Below, piece after piece: positions 19,981 through 31,900 of a stretch of 64,000 nucleotides of DNA. The DNA comes from Cloeon dipterum (Eukaryota > Arthropoda > Insecta > Ephemeroptera > Baetidae), in assembly GCF_949628265.1 (NCBI RefSeq), contig NC_088786.1, forward strand, positions 18,290,001 through 18,354,000, read 5' to 3'. Position numbers and translations under genes: made by a program. How positions within the stretch are numbered: the first letter of the stretch is position 1; each line of letters opens with the position of its first letter. Under the pieces are notes generated by a model, which was not told the origin of the DNA, did no database searches, and worked only from the letters and a program-made list of their open reading frames with translations.

Positions 19981-22500
19981 CAAATCGACCCTTCAAAAGC
20001 ATGAAACGTTTCCAACATCTAGGGGAGAACGCGCGATGTATTGTTTCAACAAGACCAGTGACACTATAATTGAAGTCCGGCTGAAAGTATTGAGCAAGCA
20101 ACACGCAAATTACGGTAATGGAATGAAAAATGTGAATTTCGCGGGCGTGGATAGAGCAATTTGCTGGAGAGCAGAGGCGGTTGCCTGGTCGGTGCTGCAC
20201 GCGCGTTATCGCTACCCCGGTAATTAGAATGCAAATACACCCAGCACTGGCACACTGCACGCCAGCCAGCCATAGCCACAATGGTGCTCATCAGAACACA
20301 TGTTCTCGCGGGCGATGCCATCGACAAACCACACGCAGTGATTATCGTGTTTTTGCCTTTTGTTTGCCGGCGCGCCGACAAATTTGGCTTGAAGGGTCGC
20401 CTGGCCGGCCGATCCAAGCCGAGCTCCAGCTCGATTTTATGTTTCGCGACCTGCTGATGACTCGCGCAGACTGGAAATCGATCGCCGCACCTCATTATTT
20501 CCAGCTGAAGAGCAATAATCTCTGGCAAAGCCGACTTTTCCAGCTTGGTGCAGATTAGGATCGGATTAATTACTTCTCGCTATACCTCGTTAATTAAATT
20601 TAGGCAAAAAGCGACGGCTGCCGTTGATGGCAGCGCCACTGCAGACTCTCGACTGGAGCCCTGCGAAATATTGCAAATAGTCGTTGTCGAGCGTGAAATG
20701 TTTTATGCGTCTCAGTTGAATAAAGCAGTCCTCCTGAAGGGTGCAGTGAAAAATGGGCTTTAAAGCCTTCAAGTAGGGCAGCCGAACAAGAGGCGTTTTT
20801 GTTGGAACTTTACTCTCTCACTCCTGCGGAGGAAAGCACTCTAACGTGTGTGTTTGCCCCAGAGACGGAAAACCTACCCCTTTTAGCTTGTAAAAACAAA
20901 TGTGTGCCCGCCCTTTGGGACTAAATTGGCTCGGCATATTTTTTTGGAAATCACATTAAATTTTCATCTTAGCTAGACTGCGAGCGTGGAAAAGTAAATA
21001 ACCAACGCTGAGCGTTTGCTATGCTCGTTGGTTTTACTAACTGAAGGCCACTTTTTTCAAAAATTTATTGCTCAATTTTGCCTTAAACTGGAACCTAAAG
21101 GGATTAAATCATGCATCGGCAGCAAGGATTTTCCTGGATTTTGCAGTGTACACCTTTTTAATAACACAAACTAATTTACATTTCAATTTTCGTCTTTGCG
21201 TTACATTACATGAATCTACCCAATTTATTTTTGTTCAAACTGTTTTTTAATATCAATATAGAAATCTCCGCCCTATAAAATAAATAATTTCATCTCAAAA
21301 ATATCCTGTAATTGTCCTTTTTATGGGGGAATTTTTACGTTTGTTCGTGAAGGGTTCACTGAAGTTAATTGGAGTTTCGGCCAAGGCCTACATCATTACG
21401 CGATTTAAGTAAAACGTCAGGAACGGAACAAAGAGCCATGTAATAATTGCCCGCAATTTCAAGGGAAATGTGGTTCGTGATCCACAAGACGACGACGATT
21501 GCTTGTTGCCGTCAAACTTTTTTTAGCCGCCTTACAACATAATCGGTGATTTCTAAGTCTTGATATCTAGCTTTGCTTTCCTCCAGTCCTAGTTGGCTAC
21601 TCGTTTCGACGACTGCGTCGCTTGCTCGAGTGCGTATTTTTTTCCAACTGCTGATTGTAAGAAGGAGTCACCCTCATCACCGGTTGATTCACCAACTGCC
21701 GTGTCAGCAGCTTGGCAAGTACGGAACGAGCTGCGTGAGGGTTGTAAATCACACTAGCAAAGTAGTAATTTCAACTACAGGCGCGGCAGTGGTGGTGCCG
21801 GCCATTTATTAGCCGCGGCATAATAAATCAAATTAGGCTTGTTGTTCGGTCCGCTGCACTAAGGCCCACATGCGAGTGTGAATTCAAGTGTTTAAGAAAA
21901 AGCCGTGCTAGGCGTGCATGGGCTGGTGGCACCAGGCATTTGATTATTGATTTTGCGCCTCTCGACAAGCCTCACTCTCGCACTGCACAACAGACACACA
22001 CACGCCCTACCTGCCCTGCCGCTGCTTATTATTCTCTCTCCGCTGCGTGCGCCTCCGTTGATGCTAATTAATGAATCGGCACACGCAAATTAGCCCAGGC
22101 ACGAGTTTTCCCATGCGTGCCTGCCAAAGGCAAAAAAGGCCCACCCGCCAGCGAACACGAACGCAGCAAAAGGAAAATCCGCTCCTCCCTGTACGATGTG
22201 ATGTCTTGTCTCTCGCTCTCGCTCTTCATTGTCTGTCGAAAGCTCGCATACAAAACGGATTCCGGCTGAATGAATCTCCAGTAAATCTGCACATGCAACT
22301 TTTCATCTCACAATCGGCCTGAGCATTGACGTACGAAATGGAAAATCTAATTTCCACACAGGCAAATAATTACACAAATACATACATATCATGGGGGTTC
22401 CAAACACAAAAGATACACTTCCCAAAAAGAATACCAACACAAACAAAGGCAATTATTAGTTTTGAAATAAATAATTTAAATTGCTATTTCAGCCGTGTAA
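19981..22500. other. Intergenic DNA with GC-richer blocks
   Basis: Blocks of higher complexity lie at about 20,000-20,560, 21,430-21,830 and 21,840-22,320, separated by AT-rich DNA. Open frames occur on both strands of the same block (for example 20,064-20,558), which argues against coding. The blocks look like candidate regulatory or conserved non-coding elements. I identify no specific site. Confidence 0.3.
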
Positions 22501-22509
22501 TTTTGATGC

Positions 22510-22790
22510 TGCAGCTGGCTCAAGGCTAAAGCCTTTTACTTTGGAAGGTAAAGCCGAATTTTAGCCCAGCGGCTTGTGCGGCTTACATTTTTTTTAAATG
22601 AAGTTAGGTATGTAGTGATGAACGACCCAATGGGGCGCAGACCAATTTTTCTCCGACACTTTTGGAATTTTTTACTTACGGCTCGCGTGGCTTGCGCAGC
22701 TTGGCCACTATCAGAGTGGCTAGCGGCTTACCACGTGATCAAAAATTAGCCGGCTGAAGCGACTGGCTGAGACCTCTAATAAAGATTAAT
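22510..22790. repeat. Relative of the 44.4-kb foldback element
   Basis: This segment shares with 44,560-44,895 the ordered strings AGCCGAATTTT, CCCAG(A/C)GGC, CACTTTT, GGC(T)TG(G/C)GCAGCTT(A/G)GCCAC, AGCGTG/GAGTGG, AATTAGCCGGCTG and GAGACCTCTA. The outer inverted arms of the second copy are not evident here, so this looks like a degenerate or internal copy. Confidence 0.5.
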
Positions 22791-25700
22791 TAGTTAATTT
22801 CAATAAATTTAAACTAAAAAGTCGAAAAAATAAAAACAATATGATATTGCCACAAGCTAAAATAATAAAAAATAAATAAAGATGATAAATGGAGACGACC
22901 CGCTAACAGCAGCAACCCCTTGAAAAGGTGCGCTGACCATTGAAGCAGAATTTCCCAATCAATTCACATTTTACGCCAGAGTTGAATGGCGTTAAAATAA
23001 TGGATAGTAAAAAGGTTTCAAAATGTTTTAATGTCATAGATTGAATTCATATAAACACTAAAACATTAATTAAAAAGCTTATATATACATGAATTATAAA
23101 TTTGATACTAAATAGATAGTAGAGTTTATATGGTATTATTGGAAATTTAAAATATTAAAATAAATTACATTCCCATCAGTTTTCTTTCATGACACGTATA
23201 TCTTAAAATTTGAGGGCTGAATATTGAACGCAGCTAGTTTTTTATTTATTCATCTCCATTCTAATATACTCTACACAATATTCTAAAAAAAAAAAAAAAA
23301 AAAACGGAAACAACAACAATTATTACAACTTATAAGGTACAAAAAGGACGACACGAGGCTGAAAAATTGGCTACGAAAGACACCATAGAAACTGATGTTT
23401 TCCTTCCATTTTTCCTCTTCCGCATTTCGACCGTGGTGAAGTGTTGTTAAAATTTCTCAGCGTTTGGCATCCCTGGTAATTTCCCAGAGGAGCTTTGCTG
23501 GATGCATAGCGAGATGCGGACTTAAATGGCGAAATTCTATTTTAATTCGACTGAAAGGAACATTTTCCCTCTGGAGAAATTTTGCGGCAGCATCTTAATT
23601 AATCCCACGGTTGAGCATGTTGGAAAATTATATATCAATCGGCTCGTTAAATCAGCGGAGCTGCTGCATGTATTTCAACTCGTGCTGTTTTGCGCGTAGC
23701 AAAACACATTTTTCACCCTCGAGCACTCAAAAGCAAGTAATTTTCACATTTTTGCCGCCTGGAACGTCCATCCGCGCGCAGCTTGCAGTCATAAATTTTC
23801 ATTCCATGCAAAAAAAAGAAGAAGCAGTGGTGCTGCGAAAATTTGCAATTCAAGAGCAAGAGTCTCGCGGTGCTTGGAAAACGAGAGAACAGACTCTTTC
23901 GCGCCGGCGGCTTTAATTCACCGGATGAGATAAATTCCGTCGGACGCTAATGAACAAACAGAGAGAGAGAGCCAGCAGAGACTCGAATTTCAGAGATTTG
24001 CCCGTGCAAAATTAATGATCCAAAAGCCGCTGAAACCGAGAAAAATAATTACCGACGAGTGCAGCGCATCAGTCGCGCTTTTTTACTCCGTTTTTCTTTC
24101 CTCCTCCTCTTCCACGTGCCATACCCGCTGATTCTGGTTGAGTGGAAAACTTCATCCGCTTGAGAGAAAGCGCCGGCAGAGCGAGCGAAAGAAATAAGTG
24201 CTGAGGAGGGTGAGAGATGGAAGGAAGACAGAGTCGTTAATTAGAGCACGTATATACGGGGTGCAGAGAGGGCACAAATTTCCTCCGCTGCACAGTGCGC
24301 TGACAAGGGGCCTTCGGGTCAAGGCTGAGTTGCTGCATCGCTCTTGGGACGAGAAAAGCGAATTATAGCTCACCACGTCAGGCTATGCTTTTGTTTGTTT
24401 GTTTTGTCCGCTGTTTACCTGCCGCTTTAGCCCCCATTTTTAATGCGCATCGGAGTGGCTAGCGTGCGCGGAAATGAGATTTGCTGTGGCTGGCGTTTCT
24501 AAAAAGAGCAGAATTATTAAAACAACGGAGATGGCCGAGCGTGAAAATCGCACGTACACGCCCCACTGACTGAGCCACGGAAACCGCGTGCAGGCTGAAA
24601 TGGCCACAGCAATGAAATGCAGAATTGCAGATATAGCTTTTGTTTTGTCAACGACTCTGCGCTGGGACATTATTTGCATAAAGCAAAGTATCAATAAATT
24701 GATGTGAATGAAAAGAGGTCGTGTGCGCGCGCGCCATGGCTGCTGTCCAGAGCTAGACGGGTGCGAATTGAGAGTTATTGCACACATTTGTGATGTTTTG
24801 ACGCGGCTATTTGCTCAAGATGTTATTGCCAAGAAGACAATTCCATTCCATAGACACTTCCATGGACACTTCTTCTTTAAATCGCAGCATACAACGCACA
24901 TGTTTTAAAGCCTTAAAACAAAGTGATTATATATCCACAACAATTAAATTTATCTTTTAACATTAAAATGTTGAATGGAAGAAAAAAATCATAATTTTTA
25001 CCACGCTTTTGTTTGTTATACCTCTTAAGTTCAATGAAAATATTAAATAAAAACAGGGACAGTGTGTTCCAAAATAAATTAAATGAAAAATTTCAGATTA
25101 ATTGGGTCAAAGCAGGGCGTGAACACAACCTTTTTCAACTTTGACTAATAATTCCTCAAAGGTGAGGAATTCAATTCGGTCTATATGTCAAAAACAATTC
25201 ATCATAGCAGCATGCAATTATAAATTTAAAAAAGAAAGGAAATCACATTAAGGAGAAATTGGGGATTATTTGTAGTGTTAGCGAACAACCCGCTGAATCT
25301 CGCGAATAAAATAGCGGAAAAATGTACCACTATATTAATCACTCGCCACACTATATCCTGCCGTATTACTAATTTTTATATGTTTATCAACACGTGTATG
25401 TGGGCCACATTATGGATTTTCAAAATATTTTGTGCTAAGGGTATCCAAGAAATTTTAGAAAATTGTTGTCTCATTTTTGTTGGTCACCAAGGACTGACCG
25501 TTTCGCGTTAAACGTAGAATATTTTGCACGTCAAATTTTTTTATCAACCTCAATCTGAACAAAGTTAAATATCTCCGAAAGATTTCCTTTTCAAAAAATC
25601 GCAAACTTTGAGCCCTTTTAAAATGGACAATTTCTGGAATTTTGGCTCATGGTTGTAGGGTGCGAGATAGGCATACTAGGGCAAAAATCTGGGGACCCAT

Positions 25701-25960
25701 GCAAACAGGGTGTCGACAACATTTATTTGAAACTGTAAAGAGTTAGACACCGCGATGTAACAACGGTATGGTTTTATTTCTAGAGAGTAATAAATCGTTT
25801 GCAATTTACAACAAAACGCCGAAAAATCACACCCACTTAATAAAAAATCCATAAATTCTGTGAATGACGCGAGGCAAAATGCGCAACAAATTTCCCTCGC
25901 GAATCCAATTTGCAATCTGGCCTGAATTATTGAGAGCGCTTTTGTGTGTTGATTCTGCAG
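22791..25960. other. Intergenic DNA upstream of the acyltransferase gene
   Basis: A run of 20 A residues lies at about 23,285-23,304. GC-richer blocks occupy 23,400-24,160 and 24,160-24,900, with GAGAGAGAGAG at about 23,961 and CGCGCGCGCC at about 24,727. A 9-bp-arm palindrome (AATTCCTCA...TGAGGAATT) sits at 25,150-25,171. The first coding exon of the acyltransferase is preceded by a good acceptor (GATTCTGCAG, ending 25,960), so one or more 5' UTR exons should lie in or beyond this region. I could not place them. Confidence 0.35.
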
Positions 25961-25968
25961 GCTCGGCG

Positions 25969-28900
25969 ATGACACCGGAGGGAGAGTCGTCGGATGCCAC
26001 CAACGCCGGGATAGTGCAGTCTGCGCCCCTGCGCCGCCTGCGCCACCCCCAGGAGGAGAGTCCATTGTGGGGGTTGGTGTGCGGGGCGATCGGGGGCTCG
26101 TTCGCCCTCGCACTCAGCCTGCCCCTGCTGGCCGCCTTCCTGTTGCTGCTGCCCTTCTCGTTGCTCCTGCGGGCCCTTCTGCTTCGCTGCTGGCCACCTT
26201 CCACCCTCGACCCTGACGACGAGGAGTCGCAGAAGAACTTCTACAGAGGTAAACTCACTGCTAGAAATTGTGATTGCTATCAAAAAGCTTTTGAGACAGC
26301 ATATTGGAAATTATTTGAATGGTCTAAATAAATAACATTTTCATATTTCTATTTTTCACTTATAATAACTTCAAACGCGCGAAAAATTCAATAGAAAGAC
26401 CATAAGGTCATTTTCAAATCGAAAATTTGAAGAACGGGTCTGACATACAAATAATATTAAAAACGACTCGGTAAATAAATCGGATGAATCATGAAAGTAA
26501 AAAACTAATAAAATTAAAATAAATAGATCACAACATGAGATCGAATAATAAAAACTCAGTCAGCTGAGACTGAAAAATTTCGTCTTACCGAAGTTCATGC
26601 ACATCCAATTTGAAGAGGCGAGTAAAATTTTCAGTCTTGGCTGAGATCCCATTTTTCGACCTCGTGTTGAGAATTATTTCAAAATTAATTAAAAACCAAG
26701 CTAATAACACGATCAGTCCTCAGAAGGACTCTAATGATTTTGTTTTATCCTTGAGGTAGAAAGCTATGCCAATTTCCCTGCTCAACTAGAATTAATTTCC
26801 CTTTAATTGAGTAAAAATTAAATCGAAATAAATTCCAGCAGTAACTTAATAATTCTCAATTATTTTTTTTTCGCAGAGTAGAGCCATTTGAAGTATTTCT
26901 ATCTTCCCTACCTGTGTGTGTTTTTCAAATTTTTGCAGATTTTTAATTCCATTCTCTTATAGAAAGCTAAGAAAATATTTCATTGCACTTATTTGCCCTT
27001 GAATTCTCTTTGATTGGATCTACACAAAAGCACACGGAATTTTTCCCTGACAATTTTAGTCTAGGGTGTAGCATGTTGGATACACCGGTTCTCGAAGTTA
27101 AGCAGTGCTAGTACAGTGCGCACCCTTCCTGGTCCTCGGTCAGGGATAAAAAGAGCAAAAAAATGAGTGGCCGAAACAGAGTGCAAGTTTTTTATTTAAT
27201 TTTTTTATCCCTATGAAACTCACTCATATTAATTCACCCTAAAATTAATTTGCTCAAAGAGGTTTTCTTTCTCTCAATTATACATATGTTTATTTTTACG
27301 ATTTTTTTATTTGTAATTTAATTGGCAAATGACGATCAAGATTAATTAATTGGTTTAGAAGCTTCATTACAAAACACGCATTTGAACCCTGACTGAAATC
27401 AGATACTCTTTTTGCCCCTCGTGCACGTTCCGAATGCTCGACGCCACACTGGCATCAAATCCTGTGTGTACTCGAGTTTCACATTACGTGGAAACCACCT
27501 CATTCACGCAGCCAAGTGGTGCTTTGTGCTTGAGTCTGCAAGGGTGGCTTTTGTCGCGCACGAGTCACCATTGATTAAATTAATTAGTAACGCACTTTAT
27601 AGTCAGTCAGCGAGAAATTTGCCGCACATACGGCACTAATTACGTGCAGGCTAATCAAAGTTTGCAAGCGCACTTAACTCTTAATGGTGCGACGACCCCT
27701 TTATTCCTACAACACGCTTGTTTAAAAGTAGTTCAGCGCCACGATCCATTATTTATTTCTGCGACAAAAGCGCCTGCAGAAGCCTCGAAAACTTTTGCTC
27801 GATGCTTGCGCCCCGCCGTCTTTCTCAGCCGGCAAAAGTTGCACGGCAAAAATGCTTTTCATCACGCCTGTGAATGTAAATATAGGTGCGCCTGCTGGAA
27901 AGCAATGGGGTCGAAAATAGCAAGCCTGCGACTATTTATACGAGGCAACAAAACATCGCTTTAATATCGGGTGCCTGCTGCTTTTAGTCTAATGTCGCGT
28001 GATCTCGTTTTATGACTTGTTTGCAGATGCTCGCATCACTCAAAACTTCCCTAAAATCTGTTAACTTCCCTGGCGTTTAGACAGCAAAGTAATCAAGCAA
28101 AGCGAAATAATGCGATGTTTACCAAATCGAACGTCTTTTAGGGCCCGCCGCTCTTGAATTATAATGCTCGCACCACAAAGAGCTCCAGCAAAATATTAGA
28201 GCTACAATTTTACCAGGTTACCGTTTAAATTTTTGAAAAAATCGGCTTAAAGGGTGCATGCTAATCAAGCGGTGAGCATTGTCTCCTTATTTTAAAATCG
28301 CATGATTTATTTCGACAGAAGGAAATTTAAATCATAATTCGCAGAACACATTATTGCGCACTGTTATAAGATGAATTTTTCCTAGATTCTCTACAAATAA
28401 TAATTTTAACTGACCACTTGCTGGGCGAAAATAATTTTTTGTTAATTGTTGCCCTGCAAGGATCAACTTTAAGTCTATAATTTTGAAACATAAAATAAAA
28501 TGTAGCTGTACAACAAACAAAAAATTAAGCTAAAATACTTCAATCACGCAAGGTTTGACTTCTTGAAAAATTTGAAGAAACAGCAAATTAGAAACATAAA
28601 ATATTCACGAGGGAATTTAATTATATAAAAAACAAAAAATTTTGCGGTGTGAATTTTGTGTGGCAGAGGTCAAGCTAAATAATGGAACTTAAACTGCTGA
28701 GCTAAATTACTAGAACGTGCGAGACCATTTTCCTCTTCAAACTTTCGCTCTACAAAGCCGTCCATACTCATTCAACCAACGCAGCGCCATTCGTATTTTG
28801 TATTTAATAGCTTATATCAAGATTCAATTAGTCCCTGAAAGAGATTCCATCTGGTTAGCAGCTTTATTGGTGCAGATATTACCGCACGAAGATGCTGATG

Positions 28901-31900
28901 TAATTAATCCTAGCCTAATGCAAGTTGAAATGGATGAAAATAGTTAAAATCTTTGAATATCTTCAATTGCTTGATTAAACTACAAACGTACAAACACAAT
29001 TACATTTCAAAGCGAAAAGTAAACAGGAATATGCCTTGAGTCAAAAGGTTTCGCATATTTCTTGGAGCCAGACTATAAATAATATTATTGTGCGTTTGAA
29101 GCTGCTCCGTGTGCGGTGGTGCGAGATTATTTCTATTTATACAGGGCTCATTAGCATCAAAACCGTGAGATCCAAACTCCCAGGAGGAAGCAAACATAAA
29201 AGGCGCTGCATTAATTCTTAACGGCGGAACGTAGGGCTATGTGGGACTGGATCCGGCCTGCTCTCTCTCCCTCTCTGTACATATTTAGGCGGTGGCATCT
29301 CTCGCGGGCCATGTGCACATACAATGATTCAGGAGCGGCAACTTTCCTCAAAGGGCCCGGCATTTAATGCATGCACAGCCCAGCTTTTATAAAATTGCAG
29401 CCGAGCAGGCAGCTGAAAATGGCATAGAAGTGACTTCAAACGACCCTGTCTGCTGTCTCTCTATCTGTCAACTTTCGCCTTGGCCACGACCATAATTTTT
29501 GAGCTGCTCCGTCTACTGTCCGACTCATTTTTGCCTCAAAACGGCTGACAGACTCATCAAAACTTTACTCCCGGCACACGTATAAAGTTGAAAGGGTTAA
29601 AATAAAACTGCGGCTCGTTGGCGAGTGCGGCCGGAATGATGAAAATGGTCGAGCAAAAAACTTAAGTGGCCGCTTGACTGCTGCTGCGTCATTGTGTCCG
29701 CTCAAAATGTGTATGCCGGAGATATTTCGCCTGGTGCGCGCACTTTTTGTCTCGACCAGCAGGAAAATTGCCAAATGAAATGTGGACGTGTGTATATCTT
29801 TTCACATCATGCCAAATTATTTCCTCCTCGCTTTGAGCAGGCTATCAAGAACTTTTAAGTGCCTCTAATAAAGCAAGAGATAACGTAAACGCAAGGGAAA
29901 GTTGTTTTAAACTCGAGACTGTTGTCATTGGCTCTAATGCGTAAATAAGTAATGTAATGAAAAATTATTTTAAAATTATAAAAAATTTTAAAAAGTAAGT
30001 ATAAATTTGTCTACAAGGTTTCCATTAATTTTATTATAATTAAATACAAAATACCATTGAGATGATCTCAACCCCCCCATCAAGTTGAAAATGAGTAAAA
30101 TTTTAAACAATGCAGACAAACAGTAATGTTTATATTGCAACAAATTTAGTCAGGTCTTTAAGCACTTCTATTATAGGGGTGAGATTAAGGGATGCATAAT
30201 GGATTATCAGATTAAATTTGAGCTTCTTTGAACTGTTTAACGTGCTCTATTAATCGCTTCAGTTGCTTTAAACGTGGGAAAAATGAATATTTTCACTTTT
30301 GAGAGAGTTGTAAAGGGATTGGCACCCTCTGACCACTTCAACCACTTATAGGGGAGCAGTCATGATGAGTTGAAAGGAGCGCAGTTTTTGCAGAACTTCA
30401 TAAGCAGGCTAAATAACTAAGATTTTAAATTTCCAATCTTAAATTAATTCATATTTTGTATTTGATTTTTTTAGTTTAAATAAAATAAATGACATAATAT
30501 GAAATATAAAATAACGCACCAGACAAGTTTGATTTTTACGAGCCCATTTTTCATGAATGGCTAAATGATCGATCCCCAGTTAAAATGTCAAAATGGAAAT
30601 TTGAAATTTGGACAAATAAAAACTAAATATAATTTTTAACTTAAATGCAAATTTAACTATGCCAATTAAGCAGAATGTGATGAAAAACCAAAAAATAATA
30701 ATCTGCATTCCAGATTTCGGCGAGCCCGAGCCTCTTCGCGGCAATGACGAGCGGTGGCTGGGCGAAATCTCTGGCATCTCGTGCGTCAGCCACACGGTGC
30801 TGATATTCGACTCTGGACTTTCCGCTGTCCACCTGCAAGAACTGGTGAGCACACGCGTCCTGACGCGCTATCCGCGCCTCTCATGCCGACTTGTGCCAAA
30901 TCCTGGGCCGAAGAACGCGTCGCACAGCTGGCGCTCGGTAGACCCTTTATTCATAGAGCGGCAAATTTTCGACGCACCGAACTGGACAGGCGGCTCAGAG
31001 GAGAATCTACAGGTAGCTACTTTGACGAGAAATTGTATGAATTTGCATTTGTGATATCAGCAGTTTCATGATGTTCTTGATGCGTCTATTATTGGCATTA
31101 TTGCACCAAAATCTGGCAGGAACTGTTGTTTTTGCAGTGCAATGTGCTACATGCTAAATATCAACAGAACTAGAAACCAATAATATATGTGTCAGAATCT
31201 GTGAAAGAAACTAAGTTATTGCCTGGGGTCCGGCCCTATTTGTCTAGCAAATCCGTTGAGAAACCCCAGAATTTCCAATTTTTCGGGCATTAACGGTGCC
31301 ATATAAGATCAAAACCCGAGAAGTTTGAGTAGTCTCTTGCCTTGTTCTGATTGGTCGTTGGACGGTGTTCGAAAATTTGAACACCGTTAAAATTTTCTCG
31401 TCAAATCAAGCATTTTAGCTACTGGCAGTACTGACTTCAAAGTCGTAAGTCAAAGTACAATGTCCAAACTGGTATAATGTGTGCCAATGAGTGTTAATTC
31501 GCAATAGATTCAGATATAGGACGTTGTTCATTCGGGCATTGACGGATAATGCTCTCAATTAGTCTTGATCTAAAACTGCGTCAAAAAAGAACAAAATGAT
31601 ACAATTTACTTAAAAGCAAAATATGCAGTAGTAGTATTTTAAGCATTCTGCTGTGACGTCTAACGTCTCTTTAAAGGGGGAACTATTTTTGTCAATATTT
31701 CTCATTCCAGTATGACATTATCTTATCTAGATTGTGTTACAGCTTTAAATTATTATGAAAAATAAATAAATATAATATTATATAAATATTAAAATTACGG
31801 CTGAATCGCAAAGAATGCTAATTTAATGCCACACAAAGTTGTTTCATGGTGATCAAGAACGATAAAATGTAACATAAAATATAGTTACCTTGAAATTATT

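Larger units (their letters stand above)
26249..30713. other. Intron 1 of the acyltransferase gene (4.5 kb)
   Basis: The intron contains a foldback-type MITE (26,526-26,675), a 5S rRNA-like fragment (27,063-27,125), GC-richer blocks at 27,400-27,980 and 29,220-29,800, and otherwise AT-rich DNA. I see no exon that fits the phase-1 junction between 26,248 and 30,714. Confidence 0.5.

Noticed and set aside
20064..20558. Open frames on both strands (154 codons -, 125 codons +)
   Set aside because: Mutually overlapping frames with no motif; interpreted as a non-coding GC-richer block.
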